DNA from: Halostreptopolyspora alba
Lineage (GTDB): Bacteria; Actinomycetota; Actinomycetes; Streptosporangiales; Streptosporangiaceae
Assembly: GCA_003725585.1 (NCBI GenBank)
Contig: RJMB01000001.1
Location: forward strand, 434,001 to 498,000
Length of the DNA: 64,000 bases
Reading direction: 5' to 3'
Part shown: piece by piece, positions 35,302 to 43,222 of the stretch
Numbering within the stretch: position 1 is the first letter of the stretch
Layout of the letters: every line of letters starts with the position of its first letter
Program-made: the position numbers and the translations under genes
The notes under the pieces: model-generated
Databases searched by the model: none
Told to the model about the DNA's origin: nothing
The model's input: only the letters and a program-made list of their open reading frames with translations

Positions 35302-36126
35302 ATGGCGATAACCCCCGAACACGCGCGGCGACGGTTCGGTGTCGAGCTTCGTAAATGGCGAGAGCACGCCGGAATGTCGCAACCCCAGCTGGCCCGTTCC
35401 GTACCCATGTCGCAGTCCCAGATCAGCGCTATCGAGACCGGCCACAAAGGCACCACACTCGACCAAATACGACGATTCGACCAGGTGCTTACCACCAGTG
35501 GGGCGCTTGTTCGGAGGTGGGAGAATCTACAGCAGGACGGGAGAGGATTCCCGTCCTGGTTCGCTGGCGTTGTCGCTGTGGAGCGACAGGCGTCCGAGAT
35601 CAGGGAATATGCACCACTGCTCGTTCCGGGGCTGCTTCAGACGCCGGAGTACGCCCATGCCAGCCTTCGACAGGGTAGGCCCACCGACAGTGAGGACCAG
35701 CTGGACGAGAGCGTTCGCGCCCGGATGGAGCGACAATCCATACTCACCGCGGAGCGCCCCCCGCTGCTGCGGGCGGTCATCGAGGAGCACGTGCTGCGGC
35801 GCCCGATTGGGGGTCGCGCCACGATGAGAGCCCAGTTGGACCAGTTGCTCGACGTCTCGACCCGGCCACACGTGGGGGTCTCGGTGGTTCCCATGTCCAC
35901 GGAGACCCACCCCGGCCAGGACGGGCCGTTCCTGTTGTTCACGGTGCCCGACCAGGATGTCGTGGCCTACACGGAGACGCGTGTCAGCGGCGCCCCAACG
36001 GATGACCGGGACATCGTGGGTGGTTACGTGGGGGTGTTCGGGGAGTTGTGTATGGTGGCGCTCCCCCCGGAGGGGTCCCGGCGCCTCATAGCTGCGATTA
36101 GGAGAGAGTTCGACGATGATCAGTGA
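35302..36126 (+). CDS. XRE-family helix-turn-helix regulator with DUF5753-type domain
   Basis: 274 aa from ATG 35302, with GGAAGG seven bases upstream; an in-frame start at 35260 lacks a good site. The N-terminal XRE domain (FGVELRKWREHAGMSQPQLA and SQSQISAIETG) is followed by the long actinobacterial sensor domain beginning WFAGVVAVERQASEIREYAP. The 3' end overlaps the DUF397 gene by 11 bases, a pairing found many times per genome in Streptomyces and relatives. These pairs act in development and antibiotic control (BldB/WhiJ type) and possibly as toxin-antitoxin-like units. Target genes unknown. Confidence 0.9.
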   Translation: MAITPEHARRRFGVELRKWREHAGMSQPQLARSVPMSQSQISAIETGHKGTTLDQIRRFDQVLTTSGALVRRWENLQQDGRGFPSWFAGVVAVERQASEIREYAPLLVPGLLQTPEYAHASLRQGRPTDSEDQLDESVRARMERQSILTAERPPLLRAVIEEHVLRRPIGGRATMRAQLDQLLDVSTRPHVGVSVVPMSTETHPGQDGPFLLFTVPDQDVVAYTETRVSGAPTDDRDIVGGYVGVFGELCMVALPPEGSRRLIAAIRREFDDDQ

Positions 36127-36301
36127 CCAGTGGCACAAGAGCACCTACAGCCAGGGTGGCGCAACCAACTGCGTGGAGTGCCGCGCCGCCGACACCCGGG
36201 TGCACGTTCGTGACACCCAGAACCGTTCGGCCGGGTATCTTTCGTTCTCCCCGGACGAGTGGTCGGCGTTTCTCGCGGATGTCCAGGCGGGTGACCTCTA
36301 G
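36116..36301 (+). CDS. DUF397 protein (XRE partner)
   Basis: 61 aa, typical DUF397: starts WHKSTYSQGGATNCVECR, contains VHVRDTQNRSAGYLSFS and ends DEWSAFLADVQAGDL. It overlaps the preceding XRE gene by 11 bases, so the two are made together. DUF397 proteins bind or modulate their cognate XRE partner. Followed by a classic rho-independent terminator. Confidence 0.9.
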   Translation: MISDQWHKSTYSQGGATNCVECRAADTRVHVRDTQNRSAGYLSFSPDEWSAFLADVQAGDL

Positions 36302-36338
36302 GTATCCTGCTGGGCCTCCTTCCCGCGCCCGCCCTTGT

Positions 36339-36370
36339 GGCCTCCTCTCGTGGTGAGAGGGGGCCTTTTT
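36339..36370 (+). terminator. Rho-independent terminator after the DUF397 gene
   Basis: Stem GGCC..CCTCTC paired with GAGAGG..GGCC around a short loop, followed immediately by TTTTT at 36366-36370. Confidence 0.85.
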
Positions 36371-36443
36371 GGTGCGGTTTCGGGATTTGTTGGGTTCTGC
36401 CCGCACACCACCCCCTTTTCCTTTTTCTCTCCCCATTTCTCTC

Positions 36444-36504
36444 GTTGATCTTGTCGCTGTCGTCACTGTCAGTGTTCGAGAGTGACGACAGCGACAAGAT
36501 CAAC
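36444..36504. repeat. Perfect 24-bp inverted repeat
   Basis: Left arm 36444-36467 begins GTTGATCTTGTCGCTG; right arm 36481-36504 is its exact reverse complement; the 13-base loop is 36468-36480. It is too long and perfect for chance. It could be a very strong terminator or a small non-autonomous mobile element or genome-dispersed repeat. Confidence 0.85.
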
Positions 36505-36846
36505 ATCGTTCGGTCGGGTCGGCCCGGCCGGGGGTTGGCCGTTGCGCGGGGCACATCTCGGGACTGCGGGGCGCCTCGCGGGACACGGGGAGCACCGTCC
36601 CCGAACGGGAGCGGGTGCGCTGTCCCCGCCCGACCGGTCGCGCTCCCACACCAAGGGCGGGCACCGGTACCGGCGGCCGGTGTGCCCCGCGCGGGCGGCG
36701 ACGCTCCCCCGTTGGGCGCTCTCGTGGACCGAGGGCTGTCACGGGCGGCACTGATTGGCTACGATAGGCGTCAGTTTTCCGACGACCGTCGATAAAACCG
36801 ATAACGTGACCCGCTGGAGGGCCGCCGCCAGCACCGAAGGGGAAGC

Positions 36847-38091
36847 ATGACCGACCAGCAGCCGTTAGCCGGGCGCACCGTCATCGACCTGACGAACGCG
36901 CTCGCGGGTCCCTACGCCACCCTGCTGCTCGCCGGGCTGGGCGCAACCGTCATCAAGGTGGAGAACCCCACCACCGGTGGCGACCCCGCCCGGGGAAACC
37001 CGCCCTACGTCACCGGCGACGGAATTTCCCTCGACCGAAACGAATCCGACGACATGTCGGTGTCGATGCTCGTTCGCGGCCGCGACAAGCGCAGTGTCAC
37101 ACTCAACCTGAAGGACCCACGCGGCCGGGAGGTCTTCGCCGATCTGGTGCGCGACGCCGACATCGTGGTGGAGAACTACAGTCCCGGTGTCACCCGGCGG
37201 CTCGGTATCGATTACGCCACCGTGGCCGAGATCAACCCCGCGATCGTCTACACCTCGATCAGCGGCTTCGGCGCGCAGGGCGGCGGCCCGGGCTCGGGCA
37301 AGGCCATGGACACGATCATCCAGGCCCTGAGCGGGCTGATGATGACCGCGGGCGAGCCGGGGGAGGACCCTGTGCGCTTCGGGTTGCCGATCGCGGACAC
37401 GCTGGCCCCGTTGTTCGGGGTCATCGGCACGGTCTCGGCCCTGGTGCAGGTGGAACGCACCGGCGTGGGCCAGCACGTGGACGTGTCCATGCTCGGCGCC
37501 CTCACCTCGCTGGTGGCGTGCGAACCGTTCGACGCCCTGGACGCGGTGGACCTGCCGCAACGAACCGGGTCCATGCTGCCGCGGCTCGCGCCCTTCGGGC
37601 TGTTGCCGGCCGCGGACGGCCACATCGCGCTGTGCGCCCCCACCGACGAGTTCGCCCACGGGGTGCTGCGCGCCATGGACCGCGCCGACCTCGTCGACGA
37701 CCCCCGGTTCCACGGTCGTGACGAGCGCGTGCGGCACGCCGACGAGCTGCACGCGCTGATCCGCGACTGGTGCCGACAGCGCACGGTCGCCGAGGCGCTG
37801 GACGCGCTGACCGGGCAGGGCGTGGCGGCCGCCGAGGTGCGCGGACCCCGTGAGGCCGTGCGCGACCCGCTCGTCCTCGACCGGGAGGAGGCCGTGCCCG
37901 TGGACCACCCGCGCCACGGCCCGGTCCCCGACCTGATGGCCACCGGGGTGCCCATCAGGTTCTCGGAGGCGCGGGCCGGGTTCGACCGTCCGGCCCCGGG
38001 GCTGGGCGAGCACAACGACGAGGTGTACCGCGGCCTGCTCGGCTACAGCGACGAGCGGATCGCCGAGTTGGCCGCCGACAAGGTGATCTAG
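36847..38091 (+). CDS. CaiB/BaiF-type (family III) CoA-transferase
   Basis: 414 aa with a strong GAAGGGGAAGC site before ATG 36847. The N-terminal Rossmann-like domain carries GRTVIDLTNALAGPYATLLL and GATVIKVENPTTGGD; the candidate active-site Asp that forms the mixed anhydride is about 155 in SGKAMDTIIQALSG. Family III enzymes move CoA between acids, for example oxalate (Frc), carnitine (CaiB) or phenyllactate (FldA). It is followed by two 2-hydroxyacyl-CoA dehydratase-like genes, the same set as fldABC, so a 2-hydroxy acid or aryl-lactate CoA ester is a plausible product. Substrate not proven. Confidence 0.9.
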   Translation: MTDQQPLAGRTVIDLTNALAGPYATLLLAGLGATVIKVENPTTGGDPARGNPPYVTGDGISLDRNESDDMSVSMLVRGRDKRSVTLNLKDPRGREVFADLVRDADIVVENYSPGVTRRLGIDYATVAEINPAIVYTSISGFGAQGGGPGSGKAMDTIIQALSGLMMTAGEPGEDPVRFGLPIADTLAPLFGVIGTVSALVQVERTGVGQHVDVSMLGALTSLVACEPFDALDAVDLPQRTGSMLPRLAPFGLLPAADGHIALCAPTDEFAHGVLRAMDRADLVDDPRFHGRDERVRHADELHALIRDWCRQRTVAEALDALTGQGVAAAEVRGPREAVRDPLVLDREEAVPVDHPRHGPVPDLMATGVPIRFSEARAGFDRPAPGLGEHNDEVYRGLLGYSDERIAELAADKVI

Positions 38092-38241
38092 CGGTCCTGA
38101 CCGGTTGATCCCCTGGGCCGCGCTCAGGGGGGATGATCGTGAACTCCGACCGGGAGCCCGGCCCCCTGTTCCGGCGAAAGTTCACGGGCGTCGACACACC
38201 TGCTAACAGATCAGGACCCAGAGCCCACGGAGGACACGACC

Positions 38242-39402
38242 ATGCCCGCAGCGACAACCGCCACCGCCCCGAGCGACGCCGGTGGCGCGCTGGCCCGACT
38301 CACGGCCCACGCCGCCGACCGCACGGCCGCCGCCCGCGAGTGGCGCGCCTCGGGGCGGCCGGTGATCGGGTACGTGGGGGCCGACGTCCCCGTCGAGCTG
38401 CTCACCGCCGTCGGGGCGCTTCCGGTGCGGCTGGCCGGCGTTCCCGGCGCCGACACGACGGCCGGGGACCGCTACCTGGGACACGGGGTCGACCTCGCCG
38501 CCCGGTCCGTGCTCACGCGCCTCGTCAACGGCGACTACGGCCCCCTCGACGGGCTGGTGGTCTCGCGCGACTGCGAGGCCTCGGCGCGGCTGTTCTACGC
38601 GGTGCGGGAACTGCGCCGGGTCGAGCCCGCCATGGCGTTGCCCCCGGCGCACCTCGTGGACGTGCTGCACCTGCCGCACCGCAGCACCACCCGCTACGTG
38701 CGCGCCAAGGTCGCCCAGATGCGGGCCACGGTGGAGACCTGGGCGGGCCGCACCATCACCCGAACCGAGTTCGCCGAGGCGATCGAGACGCACGACCGGC
38801 TCCGGGAGCTGCTGTCCGAAATCTCCCAGCTGCGCGGGCGGCGGCCGGCCCGCCTTCGGGGAACGACGGTCCTGGCGGCCGTGGCCGCCACCACCACACT
38901 GCCCGCGCACCGCGCCGTCGAGCTGCTGGAGGAGGTGCGCGCGCACGCCGACGCGCTCCCCGGAGCCGACGAGGGGGTTCGGGTGTTCGTGACCGGCAGT
39001 GGCCACGACACCACCGACGTCTACGCGGCGCTGGAGGAGGCCGGGCTGCTCGTCGTCGGGGAGGACCACGACTGGGGCGACCTGGGACACCACCGCCGGG
39101 TGGGCGAGCCGACCGAGCTGGCGCTGGCCGAGCGCTACCAGCGCAACGGCCCCTCCGCGCCGCGCGCGTCGATCCAGCGCCGCGCCGCGCACACGGCCGC
39201 CGCCGCCCGCGCCAGTGGGGCCGAGGCGCTGCTGTCGTACGTACGCGACCACGACGACGGCCCACTGTGGGACTTCCCGGAGCAGCGCGCCGCCGCCGGT
39301 CTGCCGGCCGTCATGGTCGAGCGCCAACCCTATGGCGCGCTCACCGACGAGGCGCGCGCCTCCGCGGCCGGGCTGGCGTACAACGAGGGAGGTACCCGAT
39401 GA
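38242..39402 (+). CDS. 2-hydroxyacyl-CoA dehydratase-like subunit (HgdB/FldB family), cysteine-poor
   Basis: 386 aa in the 2-hydroxyacyl-CoA dehydratase/benzoyl-CoA reductase family: GRPVIGYVGADVPVELLTAV at the N-terminus, then DGLVVSRDCEASARLFYAV and a C-terminal half with LLVVGEDHDWGD. Family subunits normally hold a [4Fe-4S] cluster with three Cys; here the whole protein has one Cys (about 111, at the usual first ligand position). No activator ATPase (HgdC type) lies nearby. It therefore cannot bind the cluster in the usual way and probably does different chemistry or acts as a CoA-binding partner. Stop overlaps the next gene as ATGA. Confidence 0.75.
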   Translation: MPAATTATAPSDAGGALARLTAHAADRTAAAREWRASGRPVIGYVGADVPVELLTAVGALPVRLAGVPGADTTAGDRYLGHGVDLAARSVLTRLVNGDYGPLDGLVVSRDCEASARLFYAVRELRRVEPAMALPPAHLVDVLHLPHRSTTRYVRAKVAQMRATVETWAGRTITRTEFAEAIETHDRLRELLSEISQLRGRRPARLRGTTVLAAVAATTTLPAHRAVELLEEVRAHADALPGADEGVRVFVTGSGHDTTDVYAALEEAGLLVVGEDHDWGDLGHHRRVGEPTELALAERYQRNGPSAPRASIQRRAAHTAAAARASGAEALLSYVRDHDDGPLWDFPEQRAAAGLPAVMVERQPYGALTDEARASAAGLAYNEGGTR

Positions 39403-40649
39403 GTGACCGACTCGCCTCGGTCGAGGCGGCACTGGCCCACCAGCGGCGCTGGTTCGCCGACCTGCGCTCCGAGGTCGCCGACGGCGCGCCCCTCGCGCTC
39501 GTCAACGCGGACACCCCGCACGAGATCCTGCGGACGATGGGCATCAGCTACGTGGTGAACCAGTGGTGGGCCTCGATCGTCACCGCCAAGGGGCGGGCCC
39601 AGGACTACCTGGCGCTGCTGCGCGAGCGCGGCTACCCCGACCACTCGGAGCAGTACAGCGCGATCGCGCTGGGCTCGCTGTTCGACCCGGACCCCGGCTC
39701 GGCGCCGTGGGGCGGGTTGCCGCGACCCGACCTCATGCTCGCCGAGACCACCGGCGACGCCTCACGCAAGATCTTCGACGTCGCGGCCGAGCATCTCGGG
39801 ACCGCCTTCTACCCCCTGGAGAGCGCGGCGCGCGACGAGGTCCCGCCGCGCTGGTGGGAGCTGATGCCGCGGCGCTGGGAGGAGGCGGTGGGATCCGACC
39901 GGCTGGACCTCATGGTGGAGGAGCTGACCGGGCTGATCCGGTTCCTGGAGGCCACCACCGGCCGGGAGTTCTCCGAGACCCGGTTTCGCGAGGTCATGGC
40001 GCTGGCGAACGAGCAGCAGGAGTGGAACCGGCGCACGCGCGACCTCATCGCCCGGGCGCGGCCGTGCCCGCTCGGCGTGACGGACAGCATTCCCGGCGTC
40101 ATGATCCCGCAGTGGCACCGGGGCACCACATGGGCGCGTGACGCCGCGCGTGCCCTCCACGACGAGGTCGCCGACCGCGTCGCGCGAGGCACCGCCGTGT
40201 GCCCCGACGAGCGGGTCCGGCTGATGTGGGTGGGGCGGGGGCTCTGGTTCGATCTGGACTTCTACCGTCGCTTCCAGCGCACCCACGGCGCCGTGTTCGT
40301 GTGGTCGATGTACCTGGCGATCGCGGCCGACGGGTACCTGCGCTACGGCGACGACCCGCTGCGCGCGCTCGCCGCGCGTTTCGCCGCGTTCTCGGACCAG
40401 CTCTACACCCCGCCGTGGTCGGCCGAGTGGTACGTCAAGGAGGCCCGTCACCACGGGGTCGATGGGGTGGTGCACCTGGTCTCCGACGACGCGCGGGGTA
40501 GCTACTTCACCACCCGCGCGCTGCGGGCGGCGGGTATCCCCGTTCTGGAGCTACGCGCCGACAACGTCGACTCTCGCGGGGCGGACGGGGAGGCGCTCAC
40601 CCGCGCCGTCTCCGACTGGCTGGACGAGGAGGTGGCGCCGCGCCCCTGA
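39399..40649 (+). CDS. 2-hydroxyacyl-CoA dehydratase-like second subunit, cysteine-poor
   Basis: 416 aa, ATG 39399 overlapping the previous stop by four bases. Same family as its neighbour: LVNADTPHEILRTMGISYVV, YSAIALGSLFDPDPG, and a C-terminal VVHLVSDDARGSYFTTRALR. Only two Cys are present (about 223 and 268) and neither is in the usual ligand motifs; the spot where a CD motif is expected reads LMLAETTGDAS. The two subunits should form a heterodimer using the CoA ester made by the preceding CoA-transferase. Loss of cluster ligands in both subunits is consistent and suggests an oxygen-tolerant derivative. Confidence 0.72.
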   Translation: MSDRLASVEAALAHQRRWFADLRSEVADGAPLALVNADTPHEILRTMGISYVVNQWWASIVTAKGRAQDYLALLRERGYPDHSEQYSAIALGSLFDPDPGSAPWGGLPRPDLMLAETTGDASRKIFDVAAEHLGTAFYPLESAARDEVPPRWWELMPRRWEEAVGSDRLDLMVEELTGLIRFLEATTGREFSETRFREVMALANEQQEWNRRTRDLIARARPCPLGVTDSIPGVMIPQWHRGTTWARDAARALHDEVADRVARGTAVCPDERVRLMWVGRGLWFDLDFYRRFQRTHGAVFVWSMYLAIAADGYLRYGDDPLRALAARFAAFSDQLYTPPWSAEWYVKEARHHGVDGVVHLVSDDARGSYFTTRALRAAGIPVLELRADNVDSRGADGEALTRAVSDWLDEEVAPRP

Positions 40650-40692
40650 GCCCGACCCGCGGCATCCGCCGGTGTGGGCCGCTTCGGGAGTA

Positions 40693-40698
40693 TATAAT
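40693..40698 (+). promoter_or_regulatory. Candidate -10 box upstream of paaX-like gene
   Basis: TATAAT at 40693-40698 in a short AT-rich island, 138 bases before the PaaX-like start. No clear -35 was seen at the right spacing. Confidence 0.35.
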
Positions 40699-40836
40699 TC
40701 AAAGTGAGGACGGTCGTGGGATGATGGGGTTCCTATTCGGGGTTCGGGGCGTCGTTCCGCCCCGGGATGCCGCGAGTCAGCACCACCCAGTAACCTCGAT
40801 TCGTCCGACTCGTCACCGACAGGGGCCACGAACTCG

Positions 40837-41850
40837 ATGACACCGACTCCTCCGCCGCGCCGGCCCAACGGTGCCAAGCCCCAGGAGCTGCTGACCTCGC
40901 TGCTCGGGGACTTCTGGTACTGGCGTGAGGAGCACATCCCCTCTGCGGCGCTGGTGCAGCTGCTCGGTGACTTCGACATCACCCCGGCCGGGGCCAGGTC
41001 CGCGATGCGCAGGCTCGCCGCCCGTGGCCTGCTCACCGTCGAGCGCAACGGCCGGATGACGGCCTACGGCATCCCCCCGCGGACGGTGGCGGTGATCGTG
41101 GAGCACGCCTACAGGATGCTGACGTTCGGCTCGACCACCCCGGACTGGGACGGGATGTGGACCGTGGTGGCGTTCTCGGTGCCCGAGGAGGAGCGTGGGC
41201 TGCGCTCCGAGCTGCGCACGCGGCTGCGTGTGCTGCGGTTCGCCGCCCTGTACGACGGTGTGTGGGTGACACCCCACGACCAGACCGAGGCCGCCCTCGC
41301 GGTGCTGTCCGAGTTGGGCGTGACCGCGGCGACCGTGCTGCGTTCCACCGAGGTGGACCGGGGCTCGGGTGAGGGAGGACCGCGCGCGGCCTTCGACCTC
41401 AGCGAGCACGCCGAAGCCTACCGGCGCTTCGCCGACCACTACGAGCCGCTTCTGGAGCGGGCCAACGCCGGCCAGGTCGGGCCGGCCGAGGCGCTGCGCA
41501 TCCGTACCGAGGTGGGCGCGGACTGGCGGCAGTTCCAGGAGAGTGACCCGGACCTGCCGGCGGAGCTGCTGCCGGCCGACTGGGAACGCGACCGGGCGTG
41601 GCGGGTGTTCACCGAGATCTACGAGCGCCTCGGCCCGGTGGCCGAGCTGCGCTTCCAGCAGGTGGTCGCGCGGGTCGCGCCGGAGCTGGCCAAGCTCGCC
41701 TCGCGTCACGACTGGGAGAGTATCAAGGCGCTGTACGAGTCGCTCGGGGACCGGGCGCGGGGCGACACCCCGTTCGAGCAGGCGATCGAGGCGCGCCGGT
41801 TGAACGAGGCCGCGCGCGACCGCCAGCCGCGTTCCGGCGGAGGCGACTAG
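40837..41850 (+). CDS. PaaX-family transcriptional regulator
   Basis: 337 aa. The N-terminal winged helix (ELLTSLLGDFWYWREEHIPS, ITPAGARSAMRRLAARGLL) and the central domain beginning WTVVAFSVPEEERGLRSELR are typical of PaaX, which represses phenylacetate catabolism and is released by phenylacetyl-CoA or related aryl-CoA. The C-terminal effector part (LPADWERDRAWRVFTEIYE) is present. It lies between the CoA-transferase/dehydratase genes and the ABC-P450 operon, so it may regulate both through an aryl-CoA ligand. Confidence 0.9.
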   Translation: MTPTPPPRRPNGAKPQELLTSLLGDFWYWREEHIPSAALVQLLGDFDITPAGARSAMRRLAARGLLTVERNGRMTAYGIPPRTVAVIVEHAYRMLTFGSTTPDWDGMWTVVAFSVPEEERGLRSELRTRLRVLRFAALYDGVWVTPHDQTEAALAVLSELGVTAATVLRSTEVDRGSGEGGPRAAFDLSEHAEAYRRFADHYEPLLERANAGQVGPAEALRIRTEVGADWRQFQESDPDLPAELLPADWERDRAWRVFTEIYERLGPVAELRFQQVVARVAPELAKLASRHDWESIKALYESLGDRARGDTPFEQAIEARRLNEAARDRQPRSGGGD

Positions 41851-41982
41851 TAACGCGCGCACGGCAACGACCGTCGCGGGACACGTTCACTCCGGATTCA
41901 CGCCTATCCCGCTCGTGCTGGTGACGTCGCGTTCTCTCACAGTGTGTTCGTATTTCGCACATATCAACTGGCGACAAAAACG

Positions 41983-42021
41983 CGTCAAAATATTGACGGT
42001 CGCTGGAAATTAGACGATAGT
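41983..42021 (+). promoter_or_regulatory. Promoter and dyad of the ABC-P450 operon
   Basis: CGTCAA, four bases, TTGACG (41983-41998) is a perfect dyad whose right arm is also a good -35, followed 17 bases later by GATAGT (42016-42021). A wider GCGAC/GTCGC pair (41971-42003) encloses it. A repressor site over a -35 is likely; the adjacent PaaX protein is a candidate binder. Confidence 0.6.
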
Positions 42022-42079
42022 GTGCGGAGTCACACGCGCTTGCTGCGCCCTTCACACTGGACCTAGGAGGCCCCCGGAC

Positions 42080-43222
42080 ATGTCCGACCTCGCGCCACAC
42101 GAGGGCCGCGATCCTGTCGTGCGGGTCGAGAACCTCGAGAAGGGTTTCCGGCGCCGGGACGGATCCACCGTCCCGGCCATCGACGGCGTCTCCTTCGACG
42201 TCGGGCCGGGTGACTTTCTCGTGCTGCTCGGCCCCAGCGGTTGCGGCAAGACCACGTTGCTGCGCTCCATCGCCGGACTGGAAACCCCGGACACGGGAGC
42301 GATCAGCTTCGACGGGCGCCCCCAGTTCGCCGGGGACCGTCAGATCAATGTCGCCCCCGAGAAGCGGGGCGTCAGCATGGTGTTCCAGTCCTACGCCCTG
42401 TGGCCGCACATGACCGCGTTCTCCAACGTCGCCTACCCGCTGGAGAGCCGCCGGTCCGGCAAGCGGAACAAGACCGAGATCGCCACACGGGTCCGCGAGA
42501 CGCTCGCCCTCGTCGGGATCGGGGAGCTGGAACAGCAGTACGTCGCCCAGATGAGCGGCGGCCAGCAGCAGCGGGTCGCCCTCGCGCGTGCCCTGGTGAG
42601 CAACGACTCGCTGGTGCTCTTCGACGAGCCGCTCTCCAACGTCGACGCCAAGGTGCGCGAGCAGCTACGGATCGAGCTGCTGGCCCTGCAACGCGACCTG
42701 GGATTCGCCGCCATCTTCGTCACCCACGACCAGGACGAGGCGATGCAGCTCGGAACCAGGATCGCCGTTCTGCAGGAGGGCCGTCTGGCACAGCTCGCCT
42801 CCCCCCTGGAGGTCTACACCCGCCCGGCCAACCGGTACGTGGCCCAGTTCGTCGGAACGATGAACGAGAGCCTGGGCACCGTGACCGCCATCAAGGGCGA
42901 GACGGCCGAGGTGGACACCGGCATCGGCACCCTGACCGGGCGCCTCAACGGGGACTCGATCGCCGTCGGCGACCGGGTGGCGGCCATGTGGCGGCCCGAG
43001 AGCGGCACCATGACCAACACTGACCCCGTCGCGGCCAACCGGCTGCGGGGCACGCTGAAAGCCTCGATGTTCGTCGGCGCCTACACCGAGCAGGTCGTCG
43101 ACGTGGCGGGCCAGGACCTACGGGTACAGGTGCCCGGCCCCAACGTGCTGGACACCGGCGCCGACGTCTGGGTCGAGGTCCCCGAGGTCGACCTCCTGGT
43201 CATGCCGGTGGAGGACACATGA
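42080..43222 (+). CDS. ABC transporter ATP-binding protein (PotA/FbpC type)
   Basis: 380 aa from ATG 42080 with TAGGAGG nine bases upstream. Walker A GPSGCGKTT, Q-loop FQSYALWPH, signature QMSGGQQQRVALARAL, Walker B LVLFDEPLSNVD and switch His in VTHDQDEAM are intact; a C-terminal TOBE domain (RLRGTLKASMFVGAYTEQVV) is typical of importers for iron, polyamines or small acids. Starts a five-gene operon with permease, binding protein and two P450s. Overlaps the permease gene by four bases. Confidence 0.94.
   Translation: MSDLAPHEGRDPVVRVENLEKGFRRRDGSTVPAIDGVSFDVGPGDFLVLLGPSGCGKTTLLRSIAGLETPDTGAISFDGRPQFAGDRQINVAPEKRGVSMVFQSYALWPHMTAFSNVAYPLESRRSGKRNKTEIATRVRETLALVGIGELEQQYVAQMSGGQQQRVALARALVSNDSLVLFDEPLSNVDAKVREQLRIELLALQRDLGFAAIFVTHDQDEAMQLGTRIAVLQEGRLAQLASPLEVYTRPANRYVAQFVGTMNESLGTVTAIKGETAEVDTGIGTLTGRLNGDSIAVGDRVAAMWRPESGTMTNTDPVAANRLRGTLKASMFVGAYTEQVVDVAGQDLRVQVPGPNVLDTGADVWVEVPEVDLLVMPVEDT

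Larger units (their letters stand above)
36302..36846. other. Gene-free region with terminator and long inverted repeat
   Basis: 545 bases with no convincing protein. Contents: the terminator at 36339-36370, an AT-richer T/C-rich stretch (36400-36443), a perfect 24-base inverted repeat (36444-36504), and the start of the CoA-transferase leader with GAAGGGGAAGC before ATG 36847. Confidence 0.6.

Noticed and set aside
38133..39398. Open frame running into the second dehydratase subunit
   Set aside because: Lies over the first subunit in another frame and is Arg/Gly-rich; ATG 39399 is the real start.
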